From positions 1 through 57,539 of the forward strand of contig JAIUOP010000018.1 of assembly GCA_020161815.1 (NCBI GenBank): 57,539 nucleotides of DNA, read 5' to 3'. The position numbers and the translations under genes were made by a program. Source of the DNA: Actinomycetota bacterium. Lineage in GTDB: Bacteria; Actinomycetota; Actinomycetes; Actinomycetales; Dermatophilaceae. The notes beneath the pieces were generated by a model. It saw only the letters and a program-made list of their open reading frames with translations. It was not told the DNA's origin and ran no database searches. The stretch's first letter is position 1. Each line of letters opens with the position of its first letter. Shown here piece after piece: positions 46,728-56,265 of the stretch.

Positions 46728-47081
46728 ATGACGACGACCGATCTCGATGCCATCGAGGCCCGCCTCTGGGGGCTCGTCCGTCGGCACCAGCCGCCGCTCG
46801 TCGAAGGCACGATCTACGGGATGCCGAGCCTGGTCTGGCCGGGGGCGACAGGCCATGCCTACTTCTCCGCGATCAAGCGTGCGGCCAAGCACGTGAGCCT
46901 GTTCGCGATCGCTGTTGACGCCCACCCTGAGGTCCTCGTGGGCTGCTCGCCGGCGCTGCTCAAGCGGCGCACCGGCAGGGCCACCTTCAGCTTCCCGAGA
47001 CTCGACGAGGACCTCGCGAGCGACCTGGCGGGGATGCTGGACCGGCTCTTCGTGGCCTATCGCGCCGATCACGAGGCCTGA
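46728..47081 (+). CDS. DUF1801 family protein
   Basis: A 117-residue soluble protein of the DUF1801 type. WGLVRRHQPPLVEGTIYGMPSL and HAYFSAIKRAAKHVSLFAIA are the family-like segments, and LKRRTGRATFSFPR follows with its K-R-G basic patch. DUF1801 proteins are small alpha/beta proteins of unknown function, sometimes linked to iron-chaperone YdhG relatives. Leaderless start (TAGAGT 7 nt upstream). It is monocistronic, ending 6 bp before an inverted repeat that flanks the tmRNA gene. Confidence 0.8.
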   Translation: MTTTDLDAIEARLWGLVRRHQPPLVEGTIYGMPSLVWPGATGHAYFSAIKRAAKHVSLFAIAVDAHPEVLVGCSPALLKRRTGRATFSFPRLDEDLASDLAGMLDRLFVAYRADHEA

Positions 47082-47084
47082 GCC

Positions 47085-47106
47085 AGCTCAACAGTGTGGG
47101 ACCGCC
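47085..47106. repeat. inverted repeat arm flanking tmRNA (3' side)
   Basis: CTCAACAGTGTGGGACC (47087-47103) is the exact reverse complement of 47488-47504 on the other side of the tmRNA gene. Extending with wobble and single mismatches gives 47085-47106 against 47485-47506. Confidence 0.85.
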
Positions 47107-47110
47107 GCGA

Positions 47111-47477
47111 TGGTGGAGGCGGCGGGAATCGAACCCGCGTCCACTGACGGGAAACCAGGGCTTCTCCGGGTGCAGTGCGCTATGGATTTTCTCGGCCCCA
47201 GGGCTCGCGCGCACACGTTCCCTGACAGGCCCAGTCGGATTGGAGTCCCACGCCTCCCCCCGACAAGGGAGACGAAGCAAGATCTCTAGCTGACGCTGGT
47301 TACTGTGCCGAGATCATGCACAGGCCAACGGACTTCGGGCTCGCTCAGGCGGCGAGGGCGAAGTCGGTGCGCTTGGAGTTGGCACCTATTGGTTTGTACG
47401 GAGCGTTGACGAGATGACCGTACGTCCTCGACCCGCTTCCCCTGACCAGCCGACCAATGTCGAAACCGATCGCCCCC
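47111..47477 (-). ncRNA. ssrA: tmRNA
   Basis: Transfer-messenger RNA that rescues stalled ribosomes together with SmpB (at 53528). The 3' end GCCTCCACCA (CCA encoded) lies at 47111-47120. The T arm is GGGTTCGATTCCCGCC. The 5' end is GGGGGCG (47471-47477), which pairs with the 3' strand over 7 bp with one G-U. It is followed by the conserved GGTTTCGACA-type segment. The tag frame is 47383 down to 47345: A-N-S-K-R-T-D-F-A-L-A-A-stop, with a GCC resume codon. Length of 367 nt is normal. The region also has CATACT as a -10 about 35 nt upstream. Confidence 0.96.
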
Positions 47478-47484
47478 CTGAGGG

Positions 47485-47506
47485 GGTGGTCCCACACTGT
47501 TGAGTT
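47485..47506. repeat. inverted repeat arm flanking tmRNA (5' side)
   Basis: GGTCCCACACTGTTGAG at 47488-47504 pairs with 47087-47103. With CATACT (47515-47520) as the -10 of ssrA, transcription would start near 47507, so this arm is the leader of the precursor. Confidence 0.85.
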
Positions 47507-47643
47507 GTCCTTGCAGTATGCCGTCCAACGCCGAGAGCCCCAAACGGATTCCTTCCGTCGTGGTCCCGAGGATGGACGCCGCGACAGGACGTGACGTGGC
47601 TCACTAGGCTTCCGGGAGAGACCCGCGCACCCGGAGGTATGCC

Positions 47644-50600
47644 GTGTTCAGGAAGATCCTTGTCGCCAACCGAGGCGAGATCGCCGTCCGCGCCTTCCGC
47701 GCCGCCACCGAGCTCGGCGCCAAGACGGTCGCGGTCTTCCCGCACGAGGACCGCAAGTCCGAGCACCGGCTCAAGGCGGACGAGTCCTATCAGATCGGCG
47801 TCGAGGGCCACCCGGTCCGGTCCTACCTCGACCACGAGAACATCGTGCGGGTCGCGGTCGAGTGCGGCGCCGATGCGATCTACCCCGGCTACGGCTTCCT
47901 CTCCGAGAACCCCCTGCTGGCCGAGGCGTGCGCCGCCAACGGCATCACCTTCATCGGCCCGCCGGCCGAGGTGCTGCACCTGACCGGCAACAAGGCCAAG
48001 GCCATCGCGGCAGCGCGCGCCGCCGGCCTGCCCACGCTCCAGAGTGCACCGGCGAGCACCGACCTCGAGGCCCTCGAGGCAGCCGCCCACGGCATCGGCT
48101 TCCCCGTCTTCGTCAAGGCGGTCAGCGGTGGCGGCGGGCGCGGCATGCGACGCGTCGACGACCCGGCGACCCTGCGCGATGCCCTCGAGGCGGCCCAGCG
48201 CGAGGCCGACGCCGCCTTCGGCGACCCGACGCTCTACCTCGAGCAGGCCGTCGTCAACCCCCGGCACATCGAGGTCCAGGTCCTCGCCGACGCCGAGGGC
48301 ACCGTCCTGCACCTCTTCGAACGGGACTGCTCGCTGCAGCGCCGGCACCAGAAGGTCGTCGAGATCGCCCCCGCCCCCAACCTCGACCCGCAGCTGCGCG
48401 ACCGGATGTGCGCGGACGCGGTGCGCTTCGCCGAGTCGATCGGCTACCGCAACGCGGGCACCGTCGAGTTCCTCCTCGGCGAGGACGGCTCCTACGTGTT
48501 CATCGAGATGAACCCCCGCATCCAGGTCGAGCACACCGTGACCGAGGAGGTGACCGACGTCGACCTGGTCGTCGCCCAGATGCGGATCGCGGCCGGCGAG
48601 ACCTTCGAGGACCTCGGGCTGCACCAAGAGGACATCGTCCTGCGCGGGGCCGCACTCCAGTGCCGGATCACCACGGAGGACCCGTCAAACGGCTTCCGGC
48701 CCGACGCCGGCCAGATCACGGTCTACCGCTCCGCCGGCGGTGGCGGCGTGCGCCTCGATGGCGGCACGGTCTTCGTCGGTGCACAGGTGAGCGCGCACTT
48801 TGACTCGATGCTCGTCAAGCTCACCTGCCGTGGACGCACCTTCCCGATGGCGGTGCGCCGGGCCCGCCGTGCCCTCGCTGAGTTCCGCATCCGCGGCGTC
48901 TCGACGAACATCCCCTTCCTCGAGGCCGTGCTCGCCGACCCGGTCTTCCAGGCCGGGGAAGCCACGACCAGCTTCATCGACGAGCGGCCCGAGCTGCTCA
49001 AGGCTCGGATGCCCGCCGATCGGGGCACCAAGCTGCTCGCCTACCTCGCCGACGTGACGGTCAACCAGCCGCACGGCCCGGCGACCACCCACCTCAAGCC
49101 CCGGCTGAAGCTGCCCGACCTCGACACCAGCGCGCCCGTCCCCCCGGGCACCCGCGACCTGCTCGTGCGCGTCGGCCCGGCCGAGTTCGCGCGCCAGCTG
49201 CGCGAGCGCACCGACGTCCCGGTGACCGACACCACCTTCCGGGATGCCCACCAGAGCCTGCTCGCGACCCGCATGCGCACCCGCGACCTCATGCACGTCG
49301 CCCCGCACGTCTCACGGCTCACGCCGCAGCTGCTGTCGATGGAGGCCTGGGGTGGCGCGACCTACGACGTCGCCCTGCGGTTCCTCTCCGAGGATCCCTG
49401 GGAGCGGCTGGCCCTGCTGCGGGAGGCCATGCCCAACATCCCGCTCCAGATGCTCCTCCGCGGCCGCAACACCGTCGGCTACACGCCCTACCCGACCAAG
49501 GTCACCGACGCGTTCGTCCACGAGGCGGCGCGCACCGGACTGGACATCTTCCGGATCTTCGACTCGCTCAACGACGTCGAGCAGATGCGACCGGCGGTCG
49601 AGGCCGTGCTCGAGACGGGCACCGCGGTCGCCGAGGTGGCGCTGTGCTATACCGGCAACCTCACCGACCCGGGCGAGAAGCTCTACACCCTCGACTACTA
49701 CCTGCGCCTCGCCGAGCAGATCGTGGGGACGGGCGCGCACGTCCTCGCGATCAAGGACATGGCCGGGCTGCTGCGCGCCCCCGCGGCGCGCACCCTCGTG
49801 CGCGCGCTCCGTGAGCGCTTCGACCTGCCGGTCCACCTGCACACCCACGACACCGCCGGCGGCCAGATCGGCACCCTGCTCGCGGCGATCGATGCCGGGG
49901 TCGACGCCGTCGATGCCGCCTGCTCCTCGATGGCCGGCACGACGAGCCAGCCCAGCCTGTCCGCCCTCGTCGCGGCGACCGACGGCACCGAGCGCGAGAC
50001 CGGACTCGACATCAACCACGTCTTCGCGCTGGAGCCCTACTGGGAGGCGGTGCGCCAGCTCTACAAGCCGTTCGAGTCCGGCCTGGCCTCCCCCACCGGT
50101 CGCGTCTACTTCCACGAGATCCCCGGCGGCCAGCTGTCGAACCTGCGGCAGCAGGCCATCGCACTCGGGCTCGGCGACCGCTTCGAGGACGTCGAGAACA
50201 TGTATGCCGCGGCCAACCGGATCCTCGGCAACCTCGTCAAGGTGACCCCGAGCAGCAAGGTGGTCGGCGACCTGGCCCTCGCCCTGGTGGGCGCGGGCGC
50301 GGACCCGGCGGACTTCGAGGCCAACCCCACGGCATACGACATCCCCGACTCCGTCATCGGCTTCCTCGAGGGCGAGCTCGGCGACCCGCCCGGCGGCTGG
50401 CCCGAGCCCTTCCGCACCAAGGCCCTCCAGGGCCGGCACGCCAAGCCGCGGACCACCGAGCTGACCCCGGAGCAGGAGCAGGCCCTGCAGACCACGCCGC
50501 AGCGCACCCTCAACGAGCTGCTCTTCCCCGGGCCGACCCGCGACTTCGAGAGCTCCCGCGAGAAGTACGGCAACCTCGGCGTGCTCGGCACCATCGAGTT

Positions 50601-51024
50601 CCTCCACGGACTGACGCCGGGCCAGGAGTACGAGGCCGAGATCGAGGCGGGCAAGCGACTCCTCCTCGGCGTGGCCTCGATCGGTGAGGTCGACTCCAAG
50701 GGCATGCGCACCGTCATGTGCACCCTCAACGGCCAGTTCCGCCCGATCCAGGTGCGCGACCAGCACGCCAAGGTGCAGGTCAAGGCCGCCGAGAAGGCCG
50801 ACCGGGGCAACCCCGGCCACGTGCCCGCCCCCTTCGCCGGCGTCGTCACGCCAGTGGTGGAGGAGGGCGCGACCATCGAGGCCGGTGCCGTCGTCGCCAC
50901 GATCGAGGCGATGAAGATGGAGGCCAATATCACCAGTCCGGTGGGCGGGACCATCGAGCGGCTCGCGATCGGCAAGCACCAGCAGGTCGAGGGCGGTGAC
51001 CTCCTGCTCGTCGTCGCGACCTGA
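47644..51024 (+). CDS. pyc: pyruvate carboxylase
   Basis: A 1126-residue biotin enzyme that makes oxaloacetate from pyruvate, bicarbonate and ATP. Residues 1-450 are biotin carboxylase (KILVANRGEIAVRAFRAA, SGGGGRGMRRVDD, FIEMNPRIQVEHTVTEEVTD). Residues about 525-800 are the carboxyltransferase (DTTFRDAHQSLLATRMRT, LFRIFDSLND-like FRIFDSLNDVEQM, IKDMAGLL, HTHDTAGG). The C-terminal biotinyl domain carries Lys1091 in EAMKMEA. GTG 47644 has GGAGG 6 nt upstream and lies in a GTATGCCGT copy. A TAGGCT about 35 nt upstream may be its -10. It appears monocistronic. Confidence 0.97.
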   Translation: MFRKILVANRGEIAVRAFRAATELGAKTVAVFPHEDRKSEHRLKADESYQIGVEGHPVRSYLDHENIVRVAVECGADAIYPGYGFLSENPLLAEACAANGITFIGPPAEVLHLTGNKAKAIAAARAAGLPTLQSAPASTDLEALEAAAHGIGFPVFVKAVSGGGGRGMRRVDDPATLRDALEAAQREADAAFGDPTLYLEQAVVNPRHIEVQVLADAEGTVLHLFERDCSLQRRHQKVVEIAPAPNLDPQLRDRMCADAVRFAESIGYRNAGTVEFLLGEDGSYVFIEMNPRIQVEHTVTEEVTDVDLVVAQMRIAAGETFEDLGLHQEDIVLRGAALQCRITTEDPSNGFRPDAGQITVYRSAGGGGVRLDGGTVFVGAQVSAHFDSMLVKLTCRGRTFPMAVRRARRALAEFRIRGVSTNIPFLEAVLADPVFQAGEATTSFIDERPELLKARMPADRGTKLLAYLADVTVNQPHGPATTHLKPRLKLPDLDTSAPVPPGTRDLLVRVGPAEFARQLRERTDVPVTDTTFRDAHQSLLATRMRTRDLMHVAPHVSRLTPQLLSMEAWGGATYDVALRFLSEDPWERLALLREAMPNIPLQMLLRGRNTVGYTPYPTKVTDAFVHEAARTGLDIFRIFDSLNDVEQMRPAVEAVLETGTAVAEVALCYTGNLTDPGEKLYTLDYYLRLAEQIVGTGAHVLAIKDMAGLLRAPAARTLVRALRERFDLPVHLHTHDTAGGQIGTLLAAIDAGVDAVDAACSSMAGTTSQPSLSALVAATDGTERETGLDINHVFALEPYWEAVRQLYKPFESGLASPTGRVYFHEIPGGQLSNLRQQAIALGLGDRFEDVENMYAAANRILGNLVKVTPSSKVVGDLALALVGAGADPADFEANPTAYDIPDSVIGFLEGELGDPPGGWPEPFRTKALQGRHAKPRTTELTPEQEQALQTTPQRTLNELLFPGPTRDFESSREKYGNLGVLGTIEFLHGLTPGQEYEAEIEAGKRLLLGVASIGEVDSKGMRTVMCTLNGQFRPIQVRDQHAKVQVKAAEKADRGNPGHVPAPFAGVVTPVVEEGATIEAGAVVATIEAMKMEANITSPVGGTIERLAIGKHQQVEGGDLLLVVAT

Positions 51025-51139
51025 GCCCGCGCCAAAAGTCGGCACGCCCGAAAGCCCCGTGGTGTCGAAGGTTCGTCTAACGTCTTGGCACCGGCAACCG
51101 CCGAGGGCACACATCGACGCAACCACGAGGAGCGGCATC

Positions 51140-51427
51140 ATGGGTCTCGGAGACAAGATCAGCAACGCGGCCGAAGAGGCCAAGGGCAAGGCCAAGGAAG
51201 CCTGGGGCGACGCGACCGACAACGAGCGCCTCGAAGCCGAGGGCAAGGCCGACCAGGCCGAGGCCAACGCCAAGCAGCACGTCGAGTCCGCGAAGGACCA
51301 CCTCGACGACGCCGGTGACAAGGTCCGCGAGGGCGCCGACGACGTCAAGGACGCCGCCGGTGACGCCTGGGACCACGTCAAGGATGCGGCTGGTGACGCC
51401 AAGGATGCTGTCGACCGGCGCATCTGA
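51140..51427 (+). CDS. CsbD family stress protein
   Basis: A 95-residue, highly charged and hydrophilic protein of the CsbD type. MGLGDKISNAAEEAKGKAKEAW is the family start, and EGKADQAEANAKQHVE follows. The rest consists of Lys/Asp/Ala-rich helical repeats (DAAGDAWDHVKDAAGDAKDAVD). CsbD-like proteins are induced by general stress; the mechanism is unknown. ATG 51140 has CGAGGAGCG upstream. A double hairpin terminator follows. Confidence 0.9.
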   Translation: MGLGDKISNAAEEAKGKAKEAWGDATDNERLEAEGKADQAEANAKQHVESAKDHLDDAGDKVREGADDVKDAAGDAWDHVKDAAGDAKDAVDRRI

Positions 51428-51443
51428 GCACCCCGCCATACGC

Positions 51444-51473
51444 CGTGCCCCGTGAATCAGGGAACGGGGCACG
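51444..51473. terminator. hairpin after CsbD gene
   Basis: Stem CGTGCCCCGT with ACGGGGCACG, 10 bp, 10-nt loop. Confidence 0.6.
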
Positions 51474-51477
51474 CAGC

Positions 51478-51514
51478 ACGAGGGGCTGACGGACACTGTC
51501 CGTCAGCCCCTCGT
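51478..51514. terminator. bidirectional terminator hairpin
   Basis: A perfect 17-bp stem, ACGAGGGGCTGACGGAC with its complement, and a 3-nt loop. It lies between the convergent CsbD and DUF2207 genes, with a T-rich exit on the minus strand only weak. Confidence 0.8.
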
Positions 51515-51530
51515 CACGTGTCGGCGATGG

Positions 51531-53531
51531 TCACCACGACCCGCCGCCGGAGCCGCCGCCCCCACCACCGGAGAATCCGCCGCCCCCACTGAACCCGCTG
51601 CTCCCCGACGACCCCGGCGTGGAGACGAAGGTGCCGGCAGCCTGGGTGGAGAAGGAGTCCATGTCGGCAGCGATGGTGTCGAAGGTCGTCATGCTCCACG
51701 GCCCGACGTACCACGTCGGCATCATGACGACGTGCCCGGCCGCCGTGGCGGCGCGCGCGACCTCCTCGAAGACCGAGGCCCAACGCTCCGCCAACCCGAA
51801 GACGATGGCGAACGGCAGGAAGCGGCTGAAGACCTGCTGGGCCTCCTCCCACCGGATCTGACCCGCCTCGGCCGTCGCGATGTACTGCCGGAAACCCTTC
51901 ACCTGCGCGAGGACCGCGCTCCCGGTCGCCGTGCGCGAGGCCATCCGCTGCCCGAGGACCCACATGATGAGCCCGGCCACGAAGCCGCCGGCGCCGAAGA
52001 TGACGAGCGGGTTGACCGGAAGGTTCGCCTCGCCCAGGCCGCCGAGGAAGGCCCCGACGAAGAAGGCCAGCAGCACCGAGCCGATCGCGAGCGCGAGCCC
52101 CAGCATCTGCCAACCGATCCGCTGGCTCTCCGGACTGCGGCGGAACCATCCGCGCTCGACCGTCTCGGCGTACATCATCTCCTGGACCCGGTCCAGGGTC
52201 GGCTTGAAGTGGTTCTTCAGCTCGGAGAGCCGGGTGACCGGGCCGGTGGCGAAGATGGCCGAGAGCAGCTGCTGCTCGTAAGGAGCCAGGGGCGAGCGAT
52301 CGCTCACGCTGTCGGACTGGGTGAGGATCCAGTCACCGCGGTGCCACACGCTCTCCCGGTCCGGCGCGGTCAGGGTCAGGTGTCCCCGGACGGCCAGGTC
52401 GATGATCGTCGCCGTCACGTCGACGACGTCGGCGCTCTCGTCGAGCACCGTCCCGGCCAGGCCGGGCTGCACGCCGGGCGGCGGGTTGAACTGCACCGCG
52501 ACGACCGGCGTCCGCGTCGCGCGCACGGTCGGCACGTCGTGCTGGTCGCTGCCGGGTGCCAGGCCCGGGGTGAGGCCGGCGAAGACCTCGTCCCGGCCGC
52601 GCGTCCACACCAGGACGCCCATCAGGCCGGCGGCCAGCAGCGGCATGAGCCCGCCGAGCCCGGCCGCGAGCCACCCGAGGCGCTTGGCCACGGCCGGGGA
52701 GAAGGTCGGGGTCGACGTTGAGTCGGCGGAGCCTTCCCGCAGGTCCGGGGTGAGGTCGCCGAAGGCCGAGCGGGGGTAGGAGGTGAGGATGCTGGCGCCC
52801 TGCCGCGGCGCGAGGTCGGGCACGGCGAAGGTGCTCGACTCCCCCGCCGTGGCCGAGCACTCGGTGGTGGAGCCGCGCTCCCCGTAGAAGCAGGCGGCCC
52901 GGGTCGCGGCCGCCGGACCGGTCACGCTCGCGGTGACCTGGCGGTAGTCGTACTCGTTCGAGGGGGCGACGTGGTTGTAGTAGAACTCCGCCGTGCCGTC
53001 CCCGATGTCGTTGACGACGTGCTCGAGCCGGAAGGAGACGAGGTAGGTCTGGGTGCCCGAGACGGTGCGCGTCGGGGAGCCGATGCGGATCTGCTTCTCG
53101 GCCCCGAAGTCGCTGATCGAGACGTCTGTGGGGGCACCCGTGGGAGAGGACACCTCGACATTGCTCAGTGAGTAGTAGCGGTACTGGGTCTGGGAGTCCT
53201 GGTAGCCGGCCCGCACGGTGACCGTGCGGATGATGCCGTGCCGCTCCTCGGTGTCGGGGAAGGTCCAGTCGATCGTCTGGGTGATGTCGACCGAGCCGTC
53301 CCGGTTCACCTGGTAGGTCGCGTCGTAGCGGCTGGCGAGGTCCTCGCTCACCAGCTGGAAGGCGGTGGCCGGCAGCTGCTCCGCCGCCACAGACGCCGAC
53401 GCGGGCAGGGCGCCCAGGCCGATCCACGCCGTGACGACGGCCAGCCACAGCGCGAGGCGACGGGCACGGGCCGGCGAGCCCACGGCATACGGGCTCATGT
53501 CAGAACGGCTCGTGGTGGGGGCGGTGCTCAT
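51531..53531 (-). CDS. DUF2207 family membrane protein
   Basis: A 666-residue exported membrane protein. A signal or anchor lies at about residues 20-47 ([24 protein letters not shown]). Residues 50-285 are the extracytoplasmic DUF2207 domain ([46 protein letters not shown]). Helices follow at about 297-320, 489-506 and 525-545. The C-terminus is a flexible Gly/Ser tail ([20 protein letters not shown]), a hallmark of this family. The start ATG 53531 overlaps the smpB stop (ATGA). Function is unknown. A GTATGCCGT copy codes for Y-A-V near residue 15. Confidence 0.88.
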   Translation of the reverse strand: MSTAPTTSRSDMSPYAVGSPARARRLALWLAVVTAWIGLGALPASASVAAEQLPATAFQLVSEDLASRYDATYQVNRDGSVDITQTIDWTFPDTEERHGIIRTVTVRAGYQDSQTQYRYYSLSNVEVSSPTGAPTDVSISDFGAEKQIRIGSPTRTVSGTQTYLVSFRLEHVVNDIGDGTAEFYYNHVAPSNEYDYRQVTASVTGPAAATRAACFYGERGSTTECSATAGESSTFAVPDLAPRQGASILTSYPRSAFGDLTPDLREGSADSTSTPTFSPAVAKRLGWLAAGLGGLMPLLAAGLMGVLVWTRGRDEVFAGLTPGLAPGSDQHDVPTVRATRTPVVAVQFNPPPGVQPGLAGTVLDESADVVDVTATIIDLAVRGHLTLTAPDRESVWHRGDWILTQSDSVSDRSPLAPYEQQLLSAIFATGPVTRLSELKNHFKPTLDRVQEMMYAETVERGWFRRSPESQRIGWQMLGLALAIGSVLLAFFVGAFLGGLGEANLPVNPLVIFGAGGFVAGLIMWVLGQRMASRTATGSAVLAQVKGFRQYIATAEAGQIRWEEAQQVFSRFLPFAIVFGLAERWASVFEEVARAATAAGHVVMMPTWYVGPWSMTTFDTIAADMDSFSTQAAGTFVSTPGSSGSSGFSGGGGFSGGGGGGSGGGSW

Positions 53532-54004
53532 CGCTCGCCCCGGCTGTGCAGCGCCCGCTGCGCCTCGCGGGTGTCCTGCCGCTCCCGGAGGGCATGGCGC
53601 TTGTCGTAGTCCTTCTTGCCCTTGGCGAGCGCGATCTCGACCTTGGCGCGCCCGTCCTTGAAGTACAGCTGGAGCGGCACGAGCGTGTGGCCGCTCTCCC
53701 GCGTCCGGCTCATCAGCTTGTCGAGCTCCCGGCGGTGGAGGAGCAGCTTGCGCTTGCGGCGGGGGGTGTGGTTGGTCCAGGTGCCATTGGAGTACTCCGG
53801 GATGTGCACGCCCTCGAGCCACAGCTCGTCACCGCTGAAGGCGGCCCAGCCGTCCACCAGGGAGGCGCGCCCCATCCGCAGGGCCTTGACCTCGGTGCCC
53901 ATGAGCGCGATGCCCGCCTCGTAGGTGTCCTCGATGAGGTAGTCGTGGCGGGCCTTGCGGTTGGTCGCCACGACCTTGCGCCCGGCGTTGGTCTCCTTGG
54001 CCAT
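53528..54004 (-). CDS. smpB: SsrA-binding protein SmpB
   Basis: A 158-residue RNA-binding protein that delivers tmRNA to stalled ribosomes. Features are [71 protein letters not shown] and [29 protein letters not shown], all standard. The basic C-terminal helix ([18 protein letters not shown]) enters the mRNA channel. tmRNA lies about 6 kb away. It follows the M23 gene by 66 bp and is coupled to DUF2207 downstream. Confidence 0.97.
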   Translation of the reverse strand: MAKETNAGRKVVATNRKARHDYLIEDTYEAGIALMGTEVKALRMGRASLVDGWAAFSGDELWLEGVHIPEYSNGTWTNHTPRRKRKLLLHRRELDKLMSRTRESGHTLVPLQLYFKDGRAKVEIALAKGKKDYDKRHALRERQDTREAQRALHSRGER

Positions 54005-54070
54005 GGCGCAACGCTACCTGTCGCGCGCCGCCGATCCCGTATGCCGTGGGGCCGGCCTCCGCTCCGGGCG

Positions 54071-55342
54071 TCAGAGCCAGCCGCGGGGGTTGGTCGGGGT
54101 GCCGTCGACGTAGACCTCGAAGTGGAGGTGGCAGCCGTTGCTGTAGCCGGTGGTTCCTTCGTAGCCGATGACCTGGCCGCGGCTCACGCGTCCGCCGAAG
54201 ACCTTGATCGACTGGAGGTGGTTGTAGGTCGTGGCCACCGCGACGCCACGCTGGATGCCGTGGTCGATGACGATCCGATTGCCGTAGCCACCGCCGTCAC
54301 CGGCGCTGATGATCTCGCCGTCCAGGGCAGCGACGATCGGGCTCCCGCACGGGGCGGCCAGGTCGATCCCGGCGTGCAGGCGTGCGATGCCGTCGATCGG
54401 GTGCACGCGCCAGCCGAACTCCGAGGACACCCACGCGCCCGGCTGCGGCCAGGTCATGAATCCGGTGGTGGCTTGCGCGCGCAGGGCCGCGGCCTCGGCC
54501 GCGCGCCGAGCCTCCTCGGCGCGCTGCTTGATGACGGCGGCGAGCCGGTCGGACTCGGCCTGCATCGAGGCCTCACGCTGCTGCTCTCCGACCAGCTTGG
54601 CCTGCACGGCCCCCGAGTGGGCCCGCTGGTCGGCGGCCAGGGTGTCGAGGGCGGTCTTGGCTGCCTGTGCCGCAGCACGCGCGGAGGTGCGCGCGGCGAC
54701 GGCGTCCTCGGCCTTCTTCTTGGCCCGCTCGGAGTCGGCGCGCAGCGCCTCGACGTGGGCCTTCTGGGCGGTCTGGCTGGCGCGGGCGGTGGCGAGGCGA
54801 GTGAGGGTGCTGTGCTGGTTGTCCATGACGGCTCCGACGAGGGCCATCCGGTCGGCGAACTGCTGGGGGTTGGCGGCGTCGACGGCGGCGCCGAAGGACC
54901 CCATGCCCTGCTCCATGTAGACCTGGCCGGCGAAGGAGGCGACGCGACCACGGCCGCGCGCGATCTCCGCCGTCGTCGCGTCGAGCTCGGCGATGGCCTT
55001 CTGCTCGTTGGCCTGGGCCCGCTGAAGGTCGGCCGCGGCCTGGGCGTCGGCGGCCTCAGCGGCCCTGAGGTCGGCCTCGGCCTGGGTCAGGGCGGCCTGC
55101 GCGCCGGGCAGCTTCGCCTCGGTCTCCCGCAGCGCGAGGTAGGCCTCGGCGAGCGAGGTCTCGGTGTCGTGCAGCTGCGCGCGCAGCTGCTGGAGGTGGG
55201 CGTCGACCGACTGCTTCTGGGCGTCGGGATCGTCGGCGCGGGTCGCCGCCTGCGCCACTGGCATGGCCGTCACGAGCAGGGTCGCGCACAGGGCGAGGCC
55301 CACCCGGCGGAACCGGGAGCGGGACTGGCGCGTGGACGGCAT
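54071..55342 (-). CDS. M23 peptidoglycan hydrolase with coiled coil (EnvC-like)
   Basis: A 423-residue exported protein. Residues 1-32 are a signal peptide (LCATLLVTAMPVAQA). Residues about 40-295 are two long coiled coils rich in Ala, Glu and Gln. Residues about 312-423 are an M23/LytM domain. Its zinc ligands are present: HAGIDLAAP (His and Asp near residue 337) and CHLHFEVY (His-x-His near 403). In EnvC the LytM site is degenerate; here it appears active. It lies 17 bp after ftsX, so FtsEX probably controls it. ATG 55342 falls in a GTATGCCGT copy. Confidence 0.9.
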   Translation of the reverse strand: MPSTRQSRSRFRRVGLALCATLLVTAMPVAQAATRADDPDAQKQSVDAHLQQLRAQLHDTETSLAEAYLALRETEAKLPGAQAALTQAEADLRAAEAADAQAAADLQRAQANEQKAIAELDATTAEIARGRGRVASFAGQVYMEQGMGSFGAAVDAANPQQFADRMALVGAVMDNQHSTLTRLATARASQTAQKAHVEALRADSERAKKKAEDAVAARTSARAAAQAAKTALDTLAADQRAHSGAVQAKLVGEQQREASMQAESDRLAAVIKQRAEEARRAAEAAALRAQATTGFMTWPQPGAWVSSEFGWRVHPIDGIARLHAGIDLAAPCGSPIVAALDGEIISAGDGGGYGNRIVIDHGIQRGVAVATTYNHLQSIKVFGGRVSRGQVIGYEGTTGYSNGCHLHFEVYVDGTPTNPRGWL

Positions 55343-55359
55343 ACGGGCGGTCGGGCCTT

Positions 55360-56265
55360 TCAGACGCGAAGGTACCGGCGGAGGGTGAGCAAGGAGGTGA
55401 GGAGCGCCACGAGGGCGACTCCGCCGAAGAGCCACGGCGCCACAACGAGCACGTCGCTGGTGCCGATCCAGGCCTGGCTGAGCGCGACCTGGTTGACGCC
55501 GAGGTTGAAGATCACCTGGATCGCGCCCCAGAGCATGAGGACGGCGAGCGCGACACCGACCATCGCGACGATGAGCATCTCGATGAGGAAGGGCATCCGG
55601 ATCGTCCAGCTGCTCGCCCCGACCAGGCGCATGATGCTGATCTCGCGGCGCCGGACGAAGGCGGCCTGGCGGATCGTCGTGGCCATGAGCAGGCCGGCGC
55701 ACACGGCCATGAGGGCGGCCAGGCCGAGGGCGAAGACGGTGACGCCGTTGATGATCTGGAAGAACTTGCGCAGGACCTTCTCCTGGTCCTGGACGCTCGC
55801 GACGCCCGGGGCCCCCTCGAACTGACTCGAGACGACGGCGAACTTCGTCGGGTCCTTGAGCTTGACCCGGAAGCTCTCCGGGATGTCCCCGACCTGGACG
55901 GTGTCGGCGATCGGGCTGTTGCGGAACTGCTCCTTGAACCGGTCGAAGGCCTGCTGCGCGTCCTCCTCGAAGACGGTGTCGACCTCCGGCATCTCCTTGA
56001 GCTGCCGCGCGATCGTGTCCTTCTGGGCGTCGGTGACGGCCTGCTCGTTGCAGTTGGGCTGTGGCGCGCCGTCGGTGCAGAGGTAGATCGAGACCTGGAT
56101 CCGGTCGTACCAGTAGCCCTTCATCGTGTCCGCCTGCCGCTGGGCGAGCATGCCCAGGCCGAGGAGGAAGACCGAGACCATTGTCACGAGGATGACCGAG
56201 ATCGCCATCGAGAGGTTGCGGCGCAGGCCGGTCCAGATCTCGCCGAGGAGGAATCCGAGTCGCAT
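55360..56265 (-). CDS. ftsX: cell division permease-like protein FtsX
   Basis: A 301-residue membrane protein that, with FtsE, couples ATP use to peptidoglycan hydrolase activation at the septum. The four expected helices are at about residues 20-42, 175-200, 228-250 and 270-290. The large extracytoplasmic loop lies between helices 1 and 2 and includes YLCTDGAPQPNCNEQAVTD (two Cys). FVRRREISIMRLVGAS is the coupling-helix segment typical of FtsX. Its ATG overlaps the ftsE stop by one base. Confidence 0.96.
   Translation of the reverse strand: MRLGFLLGEIWTGLRRNLSMAISVILVTMVSVFLLGLGMLAQRQADTMKGYWYDRIQVSIYLCTDGAPQPNCNEQAVTDAQKDTIARQLKEMPEVDTVFEEDAQQAFDRFKEQFRNSPIADTVQVGDIPESFRVKLKDPTKFAVVSSQFEGAPGVASVQDQEKVLRKFFQIINGVTVFALGLAALMAVCAGLLMATTIRQAAFVRRREISIMRLVGASSWTIRMPFLIEMLIVAMVGVALAVLMLWGAIQVIFNLGVNQVALSQAWIGTSDVLVVAPWLFGGVALVALLTSLLTLRRYLRV

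Noticed and set aside
47096..47293. Small readings inside ssrA (peptides with AGIEP and similar)
   Set aside because: The region is the tmRNA 3' part; such short readings are well-known false annotations of tmRNA genes.
51433..51446. GCCATACGCCGT as a further copy of the 9-mer
   Set aside because: It differs inside the core (CCATACGCC), so it was not counted.
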